Positions 45,993 to 57,413 are shown, counted from the first letter of the stretch. The stretch: 64,000 nt of DNA from Geranomyces variabilis (GCA_027603065.1 JADGJP010000031.1:62001-126000); one strand, 5' to 3'. Numbers and translations are program-made. The notes: generated by a model not told the origin, from the letters alone.

Positions 45993-46319
45993 TGAGCTGA
46001 TGGTACACCTTTGTTCCAATGTAATACGACTGATAATATGGAAATGTACTCCGTGGTGGTTGTCTTCGTCTCGCGAGTCCCCACAAGACCTGTCGACTCA
46101 GCTGCCGACTCAGCTGCGCGCGCGGTCGTGACTCATCGCGTTTGTGCCGGGGCCACGAACGCAGGAGGGTTGGCCCGAGCAATGTGATCTAACCGTGCCC
46201 CAACGCCGCTTGGAAGCCTCTTAAACGCATAATCCAGTCATCGACAAAAGTAAGTTGCGGGCGTCATTACGTACGTAGCAAGATAGAACGCCACGGGGTA
46301 CTCAAAGAAGGAAAGGGAA
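45993..46319. other. Intergenic region
   Basis: About 330 bp between the BED-protease gene and carboxypeptidase S. No gene is seen; it should contain the promoter of the latter. Confidence 0.4.
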
Positions 46320-48238
46320 ATGCTCTCGCCACGCTCCCGCTCGCTCCCGGCCTTGGCCGTCATCCCGCTGCTCGTCCTTGCATGCTCCCGTCTGCTCTAC
46401 AATGCTGCTAGTCTTGATTCGCTGCAGCCGCCGGCTCTATCGCCATCATACCCGTTCCACAGCATCGCGAAAAGCGTTAACCGCACGCAAACAGAGCAGC
46501 GAGTAGCCGCTGCAATTCGAATCCCAACCGTGTCAAAAACCACCGGGGCTGCGTCTGCCGCCGCCGCAGCTGCTGCAAAGGAAAACCAGCATGCGCAGCT
46601 CAAGGCATTTCGTTTGTTCCTGCGATCTGAGTTTCCCGCCGTGTTTGCGGTCTTGGATGCCGAGCTTGTGGGAGACCAGAGCTGGCTTTTGCGATGGAGA
46701 GGAAGTGAAGAAGTGGGCGGCAAGACGAGGAAACCAATCTTGCTTTGCGGGCATATGGATGTGGTGGATGTGGATCATGTCGATCAATGGCATTACCCGC
46801 CGTTTGCTGGCACGGTGGCCGACGGTTTCGTGCATGGTCGGGGCGCACTGGACATGAAGGGCATGTTGATCAGCGAGCTTGTCGCCGTGGAGGCGCTAAT
46901 CAAGGCGGGTTACAAGCCGAAACGGACTTTTTATATGGCGTTTGGGCATGACGAGTGAGTGAGCATTCGCAATCTGGATTGTGGTCGGAAGTGCTTCACA
47001 TTTATGCTTCCTTGTGCTGATGACAGAGAGACAATGAAAACACAAGGATCGGCAGCGCTTAGCACTTTGTTTGAAGAACGAGGATTACGTTTCGAATTTG
47101 TGATTGACGAAGGGCTTGTGATAGCGAATGATATGTTTCCTGGATTCAAAACTCCGATAGGTGTGGCATCGATCGTTGTACCCACGTCTATGAACGCAAC
47201 GCACGCCTGACAAGCAATTCTGTTATTGCCTTACGCGTCCAGCACTCATTGGAGTCGCGGAGAAAGGGATTGCACAACTGCAGATACGCGCGACAGCGCC
47301 CGGCGGGCACGCCAGCATGCCCTTTGTCCCATCCCCGGTGTATACGCTCGCCACCGCCCTTACACGGCTGGCGAAGTTCCGCCCGACAGCTACTCTCGCC
47401 GATGGGCCCGTCTGGGACCTGTTGCGCACTCTTGCGCCCGAGCATCCTAACCCTCTCGTCCGCGCCGTCCTTAGCAATCGCTTCCTCGCCGAGTACCTGA
47501 TCAAATGGCTGCCGGCGAACATAATACCAGGTCTCGCTGCCATGACGCGCACAACGCTGGCAACAACGGTCATCTCTGGCGGACTGGGAATGAACATATT
47601 GCCGACCACCGCGACTGCGAACGTAAACTGCAGGCTCCGGCCAGGAGAAACCGCGGAAATGGTTGTTGCGTATGTCGCGAAAGCGATCGGCGCCGAAGTG
47701 GTATCTGCAGCGGACCAAAGAGCTGTGGCTGCGGCGACAGAGGGCACGGATGCTCGGGCGGATGACAGCCTGGGTACGAGGTTGACGGTTTCGTGGAATA
47801 ACGTGTGTGGGCCGCGGGGATGCGACCCTAGCGCGGTGTCGTCGTCGACGTCGGATGCGTACCGGTTAATAGCGGGCTCCATCCGCGAGGTATACGGCAA
47901 GACGCCGCCCGGCGTGCCGCGAAGCAGTGCGCATGATATACTGGTCGCGCCCTCGCTGTTTATTGGTGCGACGGACGCCACGTCGTATCAAGGAGTCGCC
48001 GACGCGGTTTATAGGTAATGTGGGGTGGGTTACAATGAGCGACAGGCGTACGAACGCCCTGAGTATTGACTTGGTCGCTGTTGTCAGATTTCAACCTGTC
48101 CGGTTAAGGCCGGCTGATTTGTCGCTTATCCATGGGCGGGATGAGAAAATTGCGACGAAAGATTTGCACGATATGGTAGACTTTTTCATTGTGTTGATCC
48201 TGAACGCGGACGAAGGTTCGCCTAGTCCAAATCCTTAA
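46320..48238 (+). CDS. CPS1: Carboxypeptidase S-like vacuolar M20 metallopeptidase
   Basis: Zinc carboxypeptidase of the M20 family. The yeast enzyme cleaves C-terminal residues of small peptides in the vacuole. Exons 46320-46954, 47027-47160, 47243-48014 and 48088-48238. It opens with a type II signal-anchor (ALAVIPLLVLACSRLLY). Then NRTQTEQRVAAAIRIPTVS, metal-site motif LLCGHMDVVDVD, VHGRGALDMKGML, MAFGHDEET across the first intron, FVIDEGLVI, IALIGVAEKGIAQLQIRATA with PGGHASMP, and near the end SLIHGRDEKI and VDFFIVLIL. These occur in the family's order, and metal-binding His/Asp/Glu residues are present. About 560 aa, complete. Loss of the short introns would break the frame, which supports the model. 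Confidence 0.92.
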
Positions 48239-48565
48239 GATTGCACCAATACCCGTAGCCTAGCGTTCGTAGCACGGGGCCTTTTGGCCTCAATTCGTTT
48301 TTGTAACACCCGCTTTTCTGACAGCGCTCAACTATGCAATTATATCGTATCCACGCCATCAGATGATCCAACTTCTCTGCGTCTTCTGCCAAATTTTTGA
48401 GGTACTCTACCTCTTCGCATAAGAGCTGACTTGCGAAATAATTTCATGCACGGGCGGGAAGAAATTTCCAAAAAAAGTAAGGACTGAACGCAAGGACAAT
48501 CCTGAGTCACCATCGGGCGCTCTGTCCGCGCCTTTCTCTGTTGCGAAGAGCAGAAACAAAACAAC
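48239..48565. other. Intergenic region
   Basis: About 330 bp between carboxypeptidase S and the chromodomain gene. Only short overlapping ORFs; presumably the promoter of the latter. Confidence 0.4.
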
Positions 48566-49855
48566 ATGCCCGCACATCGACGCAACCTAGCCGCAACACT
48601 CAGCAGTATCTTCGACGTCGACGACCCTGCAGGCGAAGAGCTAGGGGAGCGGATAGAGGCCGACTTTAAAGCCAAAGTCAAAAGTCACCGACAAGCCGCC
48701 GCGAGCACGCCACGGGAAACTGTGGAAAATGCCGTGACGGGTTCCCGCTCTGACACCCGGCCCTTGTACGAGCGCCTGTTTTCATCAACGGATGCAGACG
48801 CCGGGGAAAGGGCTGTGGACCAGCCGTTGTTGTCGTTTAATGAGAAGATGATTTCGCCGGCTGCGGTTGCAGCACAGCAACAGAGAGCTATGGAGTGTAT
48901 GCCGTCGGCAGCGAACCACAGGTCTCCATTGACGAACGATGCGCCCGTGCCTGTGGCAACGAAACCACGGTTATCGGCCGTATATGCGACTGCAGAAGTT
49001 ACACGAGAGCAACAGACTGCTCTGCCGGGTGTCGCGGCGCCGGCGAATCACAGGCCGCCGCTGACGGATGGAGCGCCTGTGCCTGTGACGAAGAAACCGC
49101 GCTTGTCGGCCACACGTACGACGACCGCTGCAGATACAACGCCGAAGGCGTCGGCGTCAGTGTCTGCGCCAGCAAAACCGATACCAAAGACCTATAAGGT
49201 CTCGCAACCAACATCGGATCCGCTCTGCGTGTCGACGGAGGAGCCAAGAATCTTGTCTCTGCCTTCGGATCCACCAGACCCGGCTTATCCATTTGTGATT
49301 CCGCTGGCTGAGCGCATCAAGGTGCGCAAAGATGAATTCAGAACGGTTTTTGAGTGGTATCTGACTGTGCGACTCACATCCGTTCTTGCAGACAAACCGC
49401 CGGAACGTAGCCGCAAGTGCACGCTTCTCACCAAAAATCGAACCGAAAGTCAAAAGGAACTCCGCGCGCCGAAAAGGAAAAAAGCAGATTGAAACCGGCC
49501 TGGCGGAAGACGAATATGAAGTGGAGAGCATCCTCAGCGTCCGGCTCGTAGACGAGCCTCATATCTGCCATATCCGGCCTACCGACCCTGGACCGAAAAT
49601 ATACTTAATACGCTGGAGAGGGTACCCGTCGCCTTCGGATAACACGTGGGAACCGGAAGAAAATCTGACGGGTGCAACACGGTGCATGAAGGATTTCTGG
49701 CGGCGACGGTGGGCAGCGGAGCGCATTTGGGCCAAGCTGGGCTTGGTTGCCCTGGCGATGGCCAAGCTCAAGCAAGGGCTCAAAAGAAACAATTACCGGG
49801 ACCTGGCGTCAGCGCAGCCTGACCAAATCAGCAGACGACACTGGAATGCGGCATG
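48566..49855 (+). CDS. Chromodomain protein with disordered N-terminus
   Basis: Exons 48566-49345 and 49392-49855 join in phase across a 46-bp intron; about 410 aa. The first 250 residues are disordered and include a duplicated segment: NHRSPLTNDAPVPVATKPRL and NHRPPLTDGAPVPVTKKPRL, each ending in a basic KPRLSA that may be a nuclear localisation signal. A basic stretch follows (SARRKGKKQ), then a chromodomain: EDEYEVESILSVRLVDEP, KIYLIRWRGYPSPSDNTWEP, EENL. The aromatic cage positions (Y of EYEVE, W of IRWRGY, W of NTWEP) are present, so methyl-lysine binding is plausible. After it comes a basic helix (MKDFWRRRWAAERIWAKLGL). No chromoshadow, helicase, SET or integrase domain is present. Confidence 0.75.
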
Positions 49856-50059
49856 ACACATATGAGCATGGAGGATCATTTCTCCTACTTTAATGCTCAT
49901 GCAAGAGTGGCTCGGGACACTTTGGCATGGTGACCTCCCCATGCATGGATGCAAGAAACCAGAAACGAAACCAACAAGGAGAAACATTACGCAAATCTGT
50001 AAATACAACAAAACGCACAAAGAAAACTATGGAAAAGCTGTACAGTGGGGAAGAAAGGT

Positions 50060-50620
50060 TTTGCAGGCTCAAACTGCTCCTGCTCATGCTCCTTGTACTG
50101 CTCTACTACTGCCCCACCAGTCACATCCAATATCTGGCATCCTGTCTTCAGAACTTGTCAGTTCTGTCAGCATCTCATCCTTGCCTCTGGCAGGTACCCA
50201 TTACCAATGGACTATTTGTGGGAACTGGAGGAGCATTTGACAAGCACAGCCTGGTGCTTGAAGGAATTCCGGCAGTGACGGAGGGTCGCAGAGGGCAAAA
50301 GGTCCATTTTGGGCTTGATTGATGCAGTGATGGTCAAGCCAACGCAAGGACTTGTAGGAGATTATTACTGAGGCGTGGCATCAACGTGGCCTGACTAAAT
50401 TGGCGGAGGACGCTGTAGCACGGCATGGACTATCTGAGCATGGAGCAGATATTATCTGTCATTGCGAGAACAGCCTGGGACATATTGGTGCACTCGCATC
50501 CCGGCAGGTGCATGTACGAGAAACAAAACCAACAGGAGAAAAACATGAAAATGGATAAATACAAGAAAATGCGGAAGGAAGGAACAGTGTGTCGGAAGGA
50601 AACAGAAGGTTCTCAGTAAG
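50060..50620 (+). pseudogene. Decayed tandem copy of the chromodomain gene's last exon and 3' flank
   Basis: Directly behind the chromodomain gene. The translated string RYPLPMDYLWELEEHLTSTA (from about 50190) aligns with GYPSPSDNTWEPEENLTGAT of the intact gene, and LGLIDAVMVKPTQGLVGDYY aligns with LGLVALAMAKLKQGLKRNNY. The following DNA also matches the intact gene's 3' flank: TGGCATCAACGTGGCCTGAC resembles TGGCGTCAGCGCAGCCTGAC, and both copies continue through ACCAACA(A)GGAGAAA to a lysine-rich A-rich stretch. The copy is broken. Divergence is high, so the duplication is not recent. No long terminal repeats or integrase sequence were noticed. Confidence 0.65.
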
Positions 50621-50623
50621 GGT

Positions 50624-52927
50624 TCAGTAATCCCAATCGTTGCCTCCAACTGGAATCGCCCCGCCTCCTGCTCCTAATCCTGCTCCGGCTCCGCCCCGCC
50701 AATCGTCGCCAATGTCCACCATCCGGTCCTCGAATTCACTCATTTCCGCGTGTCCACCAGGTTGATCCGCGGCGGAGTCTTCCGCACCTGCGCTTTCTGA
50801 CGCATAATCTCCGCCGTTGCGGCCCACGAGACTGATGCCATTCATCCGCGCAAACAGCAAGCGCATGACTTTTTCCTTGTCTGCCCAGCTGAGTTCGGAA
50901 ATCTCGACTTTTGCGTTGGGGTTTGGCGCGGTAGTGGGGCTATCTGCGGTCGCTTCTTTTGTGCCCGCGGCATTGGTGTCGGGCATCGCGACGACAGCGC
51001 CTGCGGGCGGCGCGGTCGCGGCTGTGCCAGCTGTGCCACCGCCGCCGTGCTTGGCGGTGAGGATGGCTTTTAAACGGCGGTTGTATTCGGCCGCTTGGGT
51101 CTTTTGCGCGGCGAGGCGCTCCGCGGCGATTGCGTCGCGGATTGTGGCGAGGGCGTCGAGGAAGAATTTCTCGAGGTCGCTGCGTTGGTCGAGGACGTGT
51201 TGCGCTAGCCGCTGGGGAGGAACAAGGGCAACTGGGAATTTAAAGGCGAACCCCCGAGGAAGAGGAAAACACGCCCGAGGAACTCTTTTTTTTTTGTTAC
51301 CTTGATATGGCGCATTTCGCGAGTTTTGCGCTCGAGCGATGTGGTTAAAGCGGCCGCGAGAGCGCGAACCGAGGCAAGCTCCCGGCTGGCAACCTCGCCC
51401 ATGAGCGTTCGCTCGTGGACGAATTCACGCACGACGTGGGATAGCGTGTGTTCCATGGATTGGATCTTGAGCCGGAGTTCTTTGATCTGAGAACGTGCGT
51501 GTGGAGGTGGGAAAAACATATGAGCATGCGCTCTTCTTTTTTGGCACGGATGTTTCTGACAGCTGGTTGTTTTGACTTACCTCCTTGGCCTGCGTCTTTG
51601 CCTGCACAATCTTTTCCCTCACAATCACATCATGCAACCCCTTTTCATCCACCAACCGCGCATTCATCCTCGTCAACTCCTCATTCCGCTTCCCCAACGC
51701 CTCGCTTTCCGCAACATGATGCCGCAACGCTTCCGAGATGCGCACATTTTGCCGAAACACCTCCTTTTCCGTCTCTTTGAGATTTGCGACTGCCTCGCGG
51801 TGTGCCTTCGTTGCGAGTTCGGAGATTTTGCGGTTGACCTCTTTTTGGAGCCGGATCTTCTCTTCAAAGAATTTGCGCTCCATTCGCGCGACGGTCTCGA
51901 CGTGCCGGCGCTCGGTGTCGGACATTAGTTGTTTTTGGGCGTCGAGCTCTTTTATTAGGTCGTGGCGCTTTTTCTACCAGGATCGAAGAGATCAAGAAGG
52001 CACCGTGGGCATTTGCGTCAGTATATGAAACGTCCACATATACGCCCGCCTTTGGTTTCCTTCTGTGTATACCCGGAAATCCTTGATAACAGAAAACTCC
52101 TGCTGCATGACATTACATGCGGCCTCCTTTTCCGCGATCAGCGCGCTCATGTCAGAGATCTTGCGGTCATGTTCCTCTGCAGCCTCGTCGATTTCATCCT
52201 GATGCCGCTTTGCTTCGTCGTCGAGCTGTTGTCGCAGTTCTTTGATCTTGGCCTCGCGTTTTTCGTTCTCGCGGTGCAGCGCGGCGATTACTTCGAGCTG
52301 TTGAGATGAAGAGGGACAGTGGTATCCTTATCGCCTGAGGACTTAAGCTGTTGTGGAGGATTGTTTTGTAAAAAGAACTTACGGCATCTTTTTCTTGTTG
52401 TTGGCAAGCTTCTTGCAAGTCTTCATGCGTGTGCACACTTTTTTTGGTAAATCCAGCAAGCGGAAGGCAAAAGGGTTAGGGCAATTTTTCTCTTGCTCGT
52501 GCATAAAAAAACCAAAGGTTTTTTCAAGGTGGAAACTTACAGTCCCGTCATGCGTTCCTTGTAGGAATCCAGTGACTTGCTGGTTGCCGACAGCCTACAC
52601 TCCTCAAAAGACCAAAACAGAAAACCTTCAGACGCTTTGAATGCTAACCCCATTGGGTAAAAATAAACCTCCCCTTTGCCGCCCACACCCCGCTAGCCCT
52701 CACGTTTGCTCTAGGATAAATTCTTTAACGGGGACCAGCTCGCCGTTTGCGTTCATGGCCATGTCTTTTGGAATAGCCGAGAGTTTTTTCTTTTTGCCGC
52801 TGCTGCTGGAGCCTTTTTTCTTTTTGCCGCGGGACTTGGAGCGCGAAGGGGCGGAGGCGCCGTTGCCTGCGCTGCTGCTGCCATTGCCGGGTGTTTTTGA
52901 ACGGCCGCGTTCGGGTGAGCCGGGCAT
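50624..52927 (-). CDS. BBOF1/CFAP157-type basal body and flagellar coiled-coil protein
   Basis: Seven exons join in phase: 52927-52704, 52594-52541, 52438-52383, 52297-52073, 51973-51581, 51486-51301 and 51211-50624. A basic Ser/Lys-rich N-terminus (SRSKSRGKKKKG) is followed by an almost continuous coiled coil: TLSATSKSLDSYKERMTGL, EVIAALHRENEKREAKIKEL, ACNVMQQEFSVIKDFR, ARMERKFFEEKIRLQKEVNR, KISELATKAHREAVANLKE, KELRLKIQSMEHTLSHVVRE. The C-terminus carries LSWADKEKVMRLLFARMNG then an acidic Gly-rich tail. The central block follows the DUF4515 family (BBOF1/CCDC176 and CFAP157), which is linked to basal bodies and axonemes; I cannot separate the two by eye. About 570 aa. Confidence 0.75.
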
Positions 52928-53195
52928 ATCGTTGTGCGGAAGAGACAGAGACAGAAAGAGAGAGAGGAGGGGAGAGAAGAGTGTTGAGCTGTCGGATTTG
53001 ATGAGGGTTAGCATTACGGCAGCGTGGCTTGCGGCCGGACCTGCTGCGCACACGTCATCCGATCGGCGGCGGACTGTCGGCGACTTGCATCCTTCCGTCC
53101 GTCTGTTCGCAGCCGACATCCGCAAAGCAATTAGCGTTTGCTATAACTTTCACATACCTCGCCCCGCCCCTCGCTTACTTCGCAACCCGCAAAAC

Positions 53196-54023
53196 ATGTC
53201 TGCAACTCCCTCACCCGCATCCCCCGCCGCTCTCGTAATGGGCGCAACCGGCGCAGTCGGTAAAGCGCTCATCCGCGAACTGCTCGCAGACTCCCCACCG
53301 GCATACAGCAAAGTCACCGCCATTGTCCGCAAGGAGCTCGACTATGACGGCCCTAACCGTGACCGCCTTGTGCAAAAGATTGTTGATTTTGAAAACCTGG
53401 AAAAGGACAAGGCTGTGTTTGCCGAGCACGAGTAAGCGCGCGCCACTCCACGGAGAGAGAGAGCGAGAGGACGCCGCGCAGGCGGAGGGCGGCGGGTTGC
53501 TCATGATTGCCTTTTCTCTTGCATTTTTCTTAGCACAATGTACTGCACGTTTGGCACGACAAAGGCCGCAGCAGGTTCCGCTGCCGCATTCGAAAAAATC
53601 GACCGCGACTACGTCCTCTCTGCCGCGAAACTCTTCCACACTGCCAACTCTGCAACCACCACCACCAGCCGGCCACTGCAATTCCTCTACTGCTCCTCCG
53701 GCGGCGCCAACGCTCGCTCTTGGTTCCTCTATATGCGAGTCAAGGGCGAGATCGAGGAAGCTGTGAAATCCATGGGATTCAACCGCGTGGGGATCTTTCG
53801 CCCGGCGTTTTTGGTCGTTGAGGAGAGCCGTGGTGGGCAGAAGCGCGTGGCTGAGAGTTTGTTGCATCCGGTGATGGATAATGGTGTTGCGAGGTGGATG
53901 GGGTTGGCCACGCCTGTGGGTGCTGTCGCGCGGGCGATGAAGACGTGGGCATTGAAGGCCAACGCTGCCGCTGGAAACGAGACGCTTGAGCACAAGGATA
54001 TCATGGCTGCCTCCGGATTTTGA
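53196..54023 (+). CDS. TIP30/FMP52-like NAD(P)-binding protein
   Basis: Atypical short-chain dehydrogenase of the HTATIP2 (TIP30/CC3) family; the fungal member FMP52 sits on the mitochondrial outer membrane. Exons 53196-53431 and 53534-54023 join as FAEHDTMYCTFGTT. Rossmann motif ALVMGATGAVGKALIRELL, then SKVTAIVRKELDY, MYCTFGTTKAAAGSAAAFEK, IDRDYVLSAAKLF, LQFLYCSSGGANARSWFLYM (the usual SS(x)GA, S..LY..(V)KG active region), RVKGEIEEAVKSMG, and VGIFRPAFLV. About 240 aa, normal. Divergent from the flagellar coiled-coil gene; the two starts are 268 bp apart. Confidence 0.88.
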
Positions 54024-54214
54024 AAAAAGACCGAGGAACAGGGCTTTTTTTGGCGTAATGTGTGGGATGCAAAAGTGATTAAATCAGCACTGTGTAACGA
54101 AGTATCATTTTAACCTTTTCTAAAAGTATCTACAAAGAAAACAATCAAATCAAAACAAAAATTAGAAAAAAGGGGATCGCGCTGCCGACCGGCCCGCCGT
54201 ATTCTAGCGCCGCT
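54024..54214. other. Convergent spacer
   Basis: 190 bp, A-rich, between the stops of the TIP30-like and sirtuin genes. No gene is seen. Confidence 0.4.
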
Positions 54215-55285
54215 TTAGCAACCCAGCAGCTCCTGCACTCCCTCCAACACATCCGCGCAGCTATCTTCAATCTTCAGATCCACTAGCGAGTCTGCACGTG
54301 TCTCGCCGAGTGACAGCACTGCAACTGGTGCGCTTTTGGCCTTTGCCCGACCGACCAGCCGGAAAGCGCTGTATACTTGTAGCGACGTGCCAATGCAAAG
54401 CAACGCGCGCGACGAGTCGACGAGGTCAAAAGTCTTGTCGCGCGTAGCGAGATCAATGTTTTCGCCAAAAAACACAACGCTGTAAGTGCGAGAGGTTTAG
54501 AAAACACATCAGCGTCATAAGGAAAACCAACCCACCGCGCCGCCCAAGGGATTTTTTTTCCTTTCACGTTACCTAGGCTTCAACATCCCACTCCCACACT
54601 TCTCACAGTCCGGATACCGAAACCCACTCGAATCCCATTCCGCCTCCACATCGCCATCCGGCCTCGTCGAACTCGCCACATCTCCCTCACTCGCCCGCGG
54701 ATTCCGCGCGGCCCACTCCACAAGCTCCGGATTCATCCCACCAACTGTATCCTGAAACTCTGTTCGCGAGATGGCGTGTTTGCACGCCAGGCAATGCACG
54801 CGGTGTAGACTACCGTGCATTTCTATTGGTGGAGATTTGTCCCATTGTGGGTGCAGGCCGTCGACGTTTTGGGTGATGAGGCCGGAGATTTGAGTGGGTT
54901 GGAGGGCACGCAGGGCAATGTGGGCGCGGTTGGGCAGGGCGCGGGCGATGCGTGGGAAACCAAGGTAGGAGCGGGACCAGTAGCGTTGGCGGGTTGGATG
55001 CGAAGCGACGAATTCTTGATATCGGATAGGGCGGTAGTCCTGACAGCGTTGTTTTCTTTAGCTTGGAGGGACTGAAGAGAGCAGGTGTAATCATGTTTTA
55101 ATTGAGCATTTTACCTTATTTTTGACATATATTCCCTTTGGCCCGCGGTAATCTGGTACCCCCGAGTCGGTTGAAATGCCTGCTCCTGTGAGAACCGCCA
55201 GCTGGCCCTCTGCGCGGAGAAATACCTCGGCGAGACGCGCGGAGTGAGAGCGGGTGCGCGGCAAGTGGTTAAGCAGCGCGGCCAT
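54215..55285 (-). CDS. Sirtuin-4-like NAD-dependent protein deacylase
   Basis: NAD-dependent lysine deacylase or ADP-ribosyltransferase. Exons 55285-55121, 55039-54573 and 54479-54215 join as [13 protein letters not shown] and [12 protein letters not shown]. Motifs in order: [20 protein letters not shown] (NAD-binding GAGIS), [27 protein letters not shown], the catalytic His in [15 protein letters not shown], the second zinc pair CEKCGSG, then [31 protein letters not shown] followed by [10 protein letters not shown] is the class II (SIRT4) insertion. About 300 aa, full length. The N-terminus ([20 protein letters not shown]) lacks acidic residues until the fold and could be a mitochondrial leader, as SIRT4 requires. 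Confidence 0.9.
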
Positions 55286-55496
55286 CTGTAATTCCTGCCG
55301 CCCTGCACTGCAAAGTCCTGTGTATAGATAGACACTGAGTATGGGGAAAGGCAGCGGAATGGCAGACAAAGGCACTAATGGACGGGAAAAGGAATGTGAA
55401 CTGAACCGACCGCAGCGTCACTTGCGCGTTCGAGTTGAAGCCACGGTTTGTGTGCATTCCCCCCTCCCGCGCCCATCATCGCTCTCTCCCTTCGCC
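55286..55496. promoter_or_regulatory. Shared divergent promoter region
   Basis: 211 bp between the sirtuin start (minus) and the ANCHR-like start (plus). Both promoters must lie here. No specific site was recognised. Confidence 0.45.
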
Positions 55497-56766
55497 ATGG
55501 CAGACCCAGACAAAGACTTGAGAGCCCGATTTGAAGCGCTCAAGGCCGACAAGGCGGGACTCGCCGGCGCCGCCCCGCTTCCAACGTATTGTCACGCCCG
55601 CCTCGCTACTTTGTCGCTATGGTGCGCTTTCTTTCACTAAAAACGCTTACTGCTCGCTCCCCCTTTAGCGATGAGGAGCTCTTCACTCGCCTCAAATCCC
55701 TAGTCGGCAAAGACCTCGTCGCACCACCACCACCATCGTCTACCTCCCGTTTTTCTCCCTCTTCTCCCGCTGCCTCCTCCAACGCCATTACCGGCAACAA
55801 CATCCGCTCATACGCGCTCGCACCAAATACCCAACCCACGGCGCTCGACGTCGAGGACGACGACGAAATCGCCTCTCTGTTACTCACGACAAACTTGCTA
55901 AGCGACGTTGACGTGGATGTCGGGTATGAGGATGAGCGCATGGACGTGCCGTCGATCCCGCTTCCCGGGTCAGCTGGTGCTGGTGCTGGTGCTGCTGGTG
56001 CTGCTAGAGCTGGGTCATCATCAGCATTATCATTATCGCAATCGCGGCCTGCGGTTGGCGCGCGTGGACACTCGTTTGATGGCAAGTTTGTAGATTATAC
56101 GAATCTGGTGCTTACCTCTCCGACTGGTGGACGTGGAGGGTTGGATTATTTGGATCGTGGGGATGGGGACGATGATGATGTGAGGGATATTATGGAAAAG
56201 GTGGGCGCGGAGGTGGCGCTAGAGGGCAAGTTTGGTGTTAGTAGTGGCGCTGGTGCTGGTGAGGAGGAGGATGATTTTCAGCGGCGGTTGCGTGGGTTGA
56301 AGGAGTTTGTGCCGTCGCCAGATAACAAGAGCTTCGTGACGACAAGTGGTGGTGGTGGTGGTGGTGGTGGTGGTGGTGGAGGTGCAGGTGGAGGTGCAGG
56401 GACTGGTGGCGGTGCACAACAACTGCCACGACCGCCATTGGGCCCACCGCCGCGGGCGCCCTCGCTCGAGGACTTTGCAGATAGTGAGGAGGAGGATGAG
56501 CGGTGGTGCTGTAAGTTTTGGCAGCCGCACCGCGCACGCGTGATATCGATCATCTCATTTTTTCTTTTTCTTTTCCTTCTCCCCTTCCCTCTCCCTGTCG
56601 CCTTCTTTTTCCCGTGATAGGCGTGTGCAGCGACGACGCGACGGTGGTGTGCGAGGTTTGCGACAATGACATGTACTGTCAAAGCTGCTTCCGCAAAGAG
56701 CACGCAATGGACGATGAGATTCGACACCACGTTGCGAAGAACCTGGCCGCGAGTAAACAGAAATGA
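55497..56766 (+). CDS. ANCHR/ZFYVE19-like abscission regulator
   Basis: Exons 55497-55585, 55669-56510 and 56621-56766 join in phase (LPTDEELFTRL and RWCCVCSDDA). The N-terminal pair DLRARFEALKADKAG and DEELFTRLKSLVGKD is the tandem R-LK motif seen in ZFYVE19, which contacts ESCRT-III/VPS4. The last exon encodes the C-terminal zinc finger: CCVCSDDATVVCEVCDNDMY then CQSCFRKEHAMDDEIRHHV, close to the human ZFYVE19 B-box-like end (recalled). The FYVE domain present at the start of animal ANCHR is missing, as in other fungal relatives. The middle is disordered and acidic with a poly-Gly tract (56347-56415). In animals the protein delays abscission in the Aurora B NoCut checkpoint. Confidence 0.78.
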
Positions 56767-57035
56767 ACAAAGGCAGATGAAAGCTTTGTACAGTAAACTT
56801 GAAATGACACATAATGAATGGGGGTGGCTATTGAACCAAAAAAAAAGAAATAAGAAAAACGATCAACTATCTTGACGGTATTTTATAGTACAAATGGCAT
56901 TGTCGCTTGACGCGCGCGCGTTACGCGTTGCAGCCACAATTGCAATTAATCAAGGGTTGCCATGACAACAAGGCCTTTCCGCCTGAGCCGCTTGCGCACC
57001 GGAACGAGACGGAAGGAAATCGAAAGCATGTGGGA

Positions 57036-57070
57036 CGCACGCACGCACGCACACACGCACGCACGCACGC
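57036..57070. repeat. GCAC tetranucleotide microsatellite
   Basis: About eight near-perfect GCAC units, with one ACAC interruption, in the GATA upstream region. Confidence 0.9.
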
Positions 57071-57413
57071 ATGCCATGGAGGGCAGAGCGAGGGGCGGGG
57101 CGGGGGCAGCATGCACGGGTCTCGCATTTTGTATGTACTCACTACTCACTATACGGGACAGTTGCTTTTGACATGTGCCGATTGTGTTCACATGCGTTAA
57201 ATGAAAGCGAATGGGAATTTATCGATTTACAATAATCGATCGGCCGCCCTGGCTGGCTGTCTGTGACTCTGTGCATGCACGAGTCCATCCATCACATGCA
57301 TTTCCTTCTTTTAAGGCTCTCCCTCCCCCTTCCCCCCTTCTCACGTGTGTGAGTGTGTGTCTGGGCGGGCGAGAGCTGACAACAGACATAGGCCATGTAC
57401 TGTAGACACTACC

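Noticed and set aside
49893-50322. Plus-strand ORFs of 115-131 codons behind the chromodomain gene
   Set aside because: They cross the duplicated 3' flank and the decayed copy in mixed frames and are not independent genes.
48566-50620. Chromovirus (Ty3-type) integrase tail as the source of the chromodomain region
   Set aside because: No integrase, polymerase or terminal repeats were seen; the gene has an intron and a long host-like N-terminus, so a host gene is the simpler reading, though distant derivation cannot be excluded.
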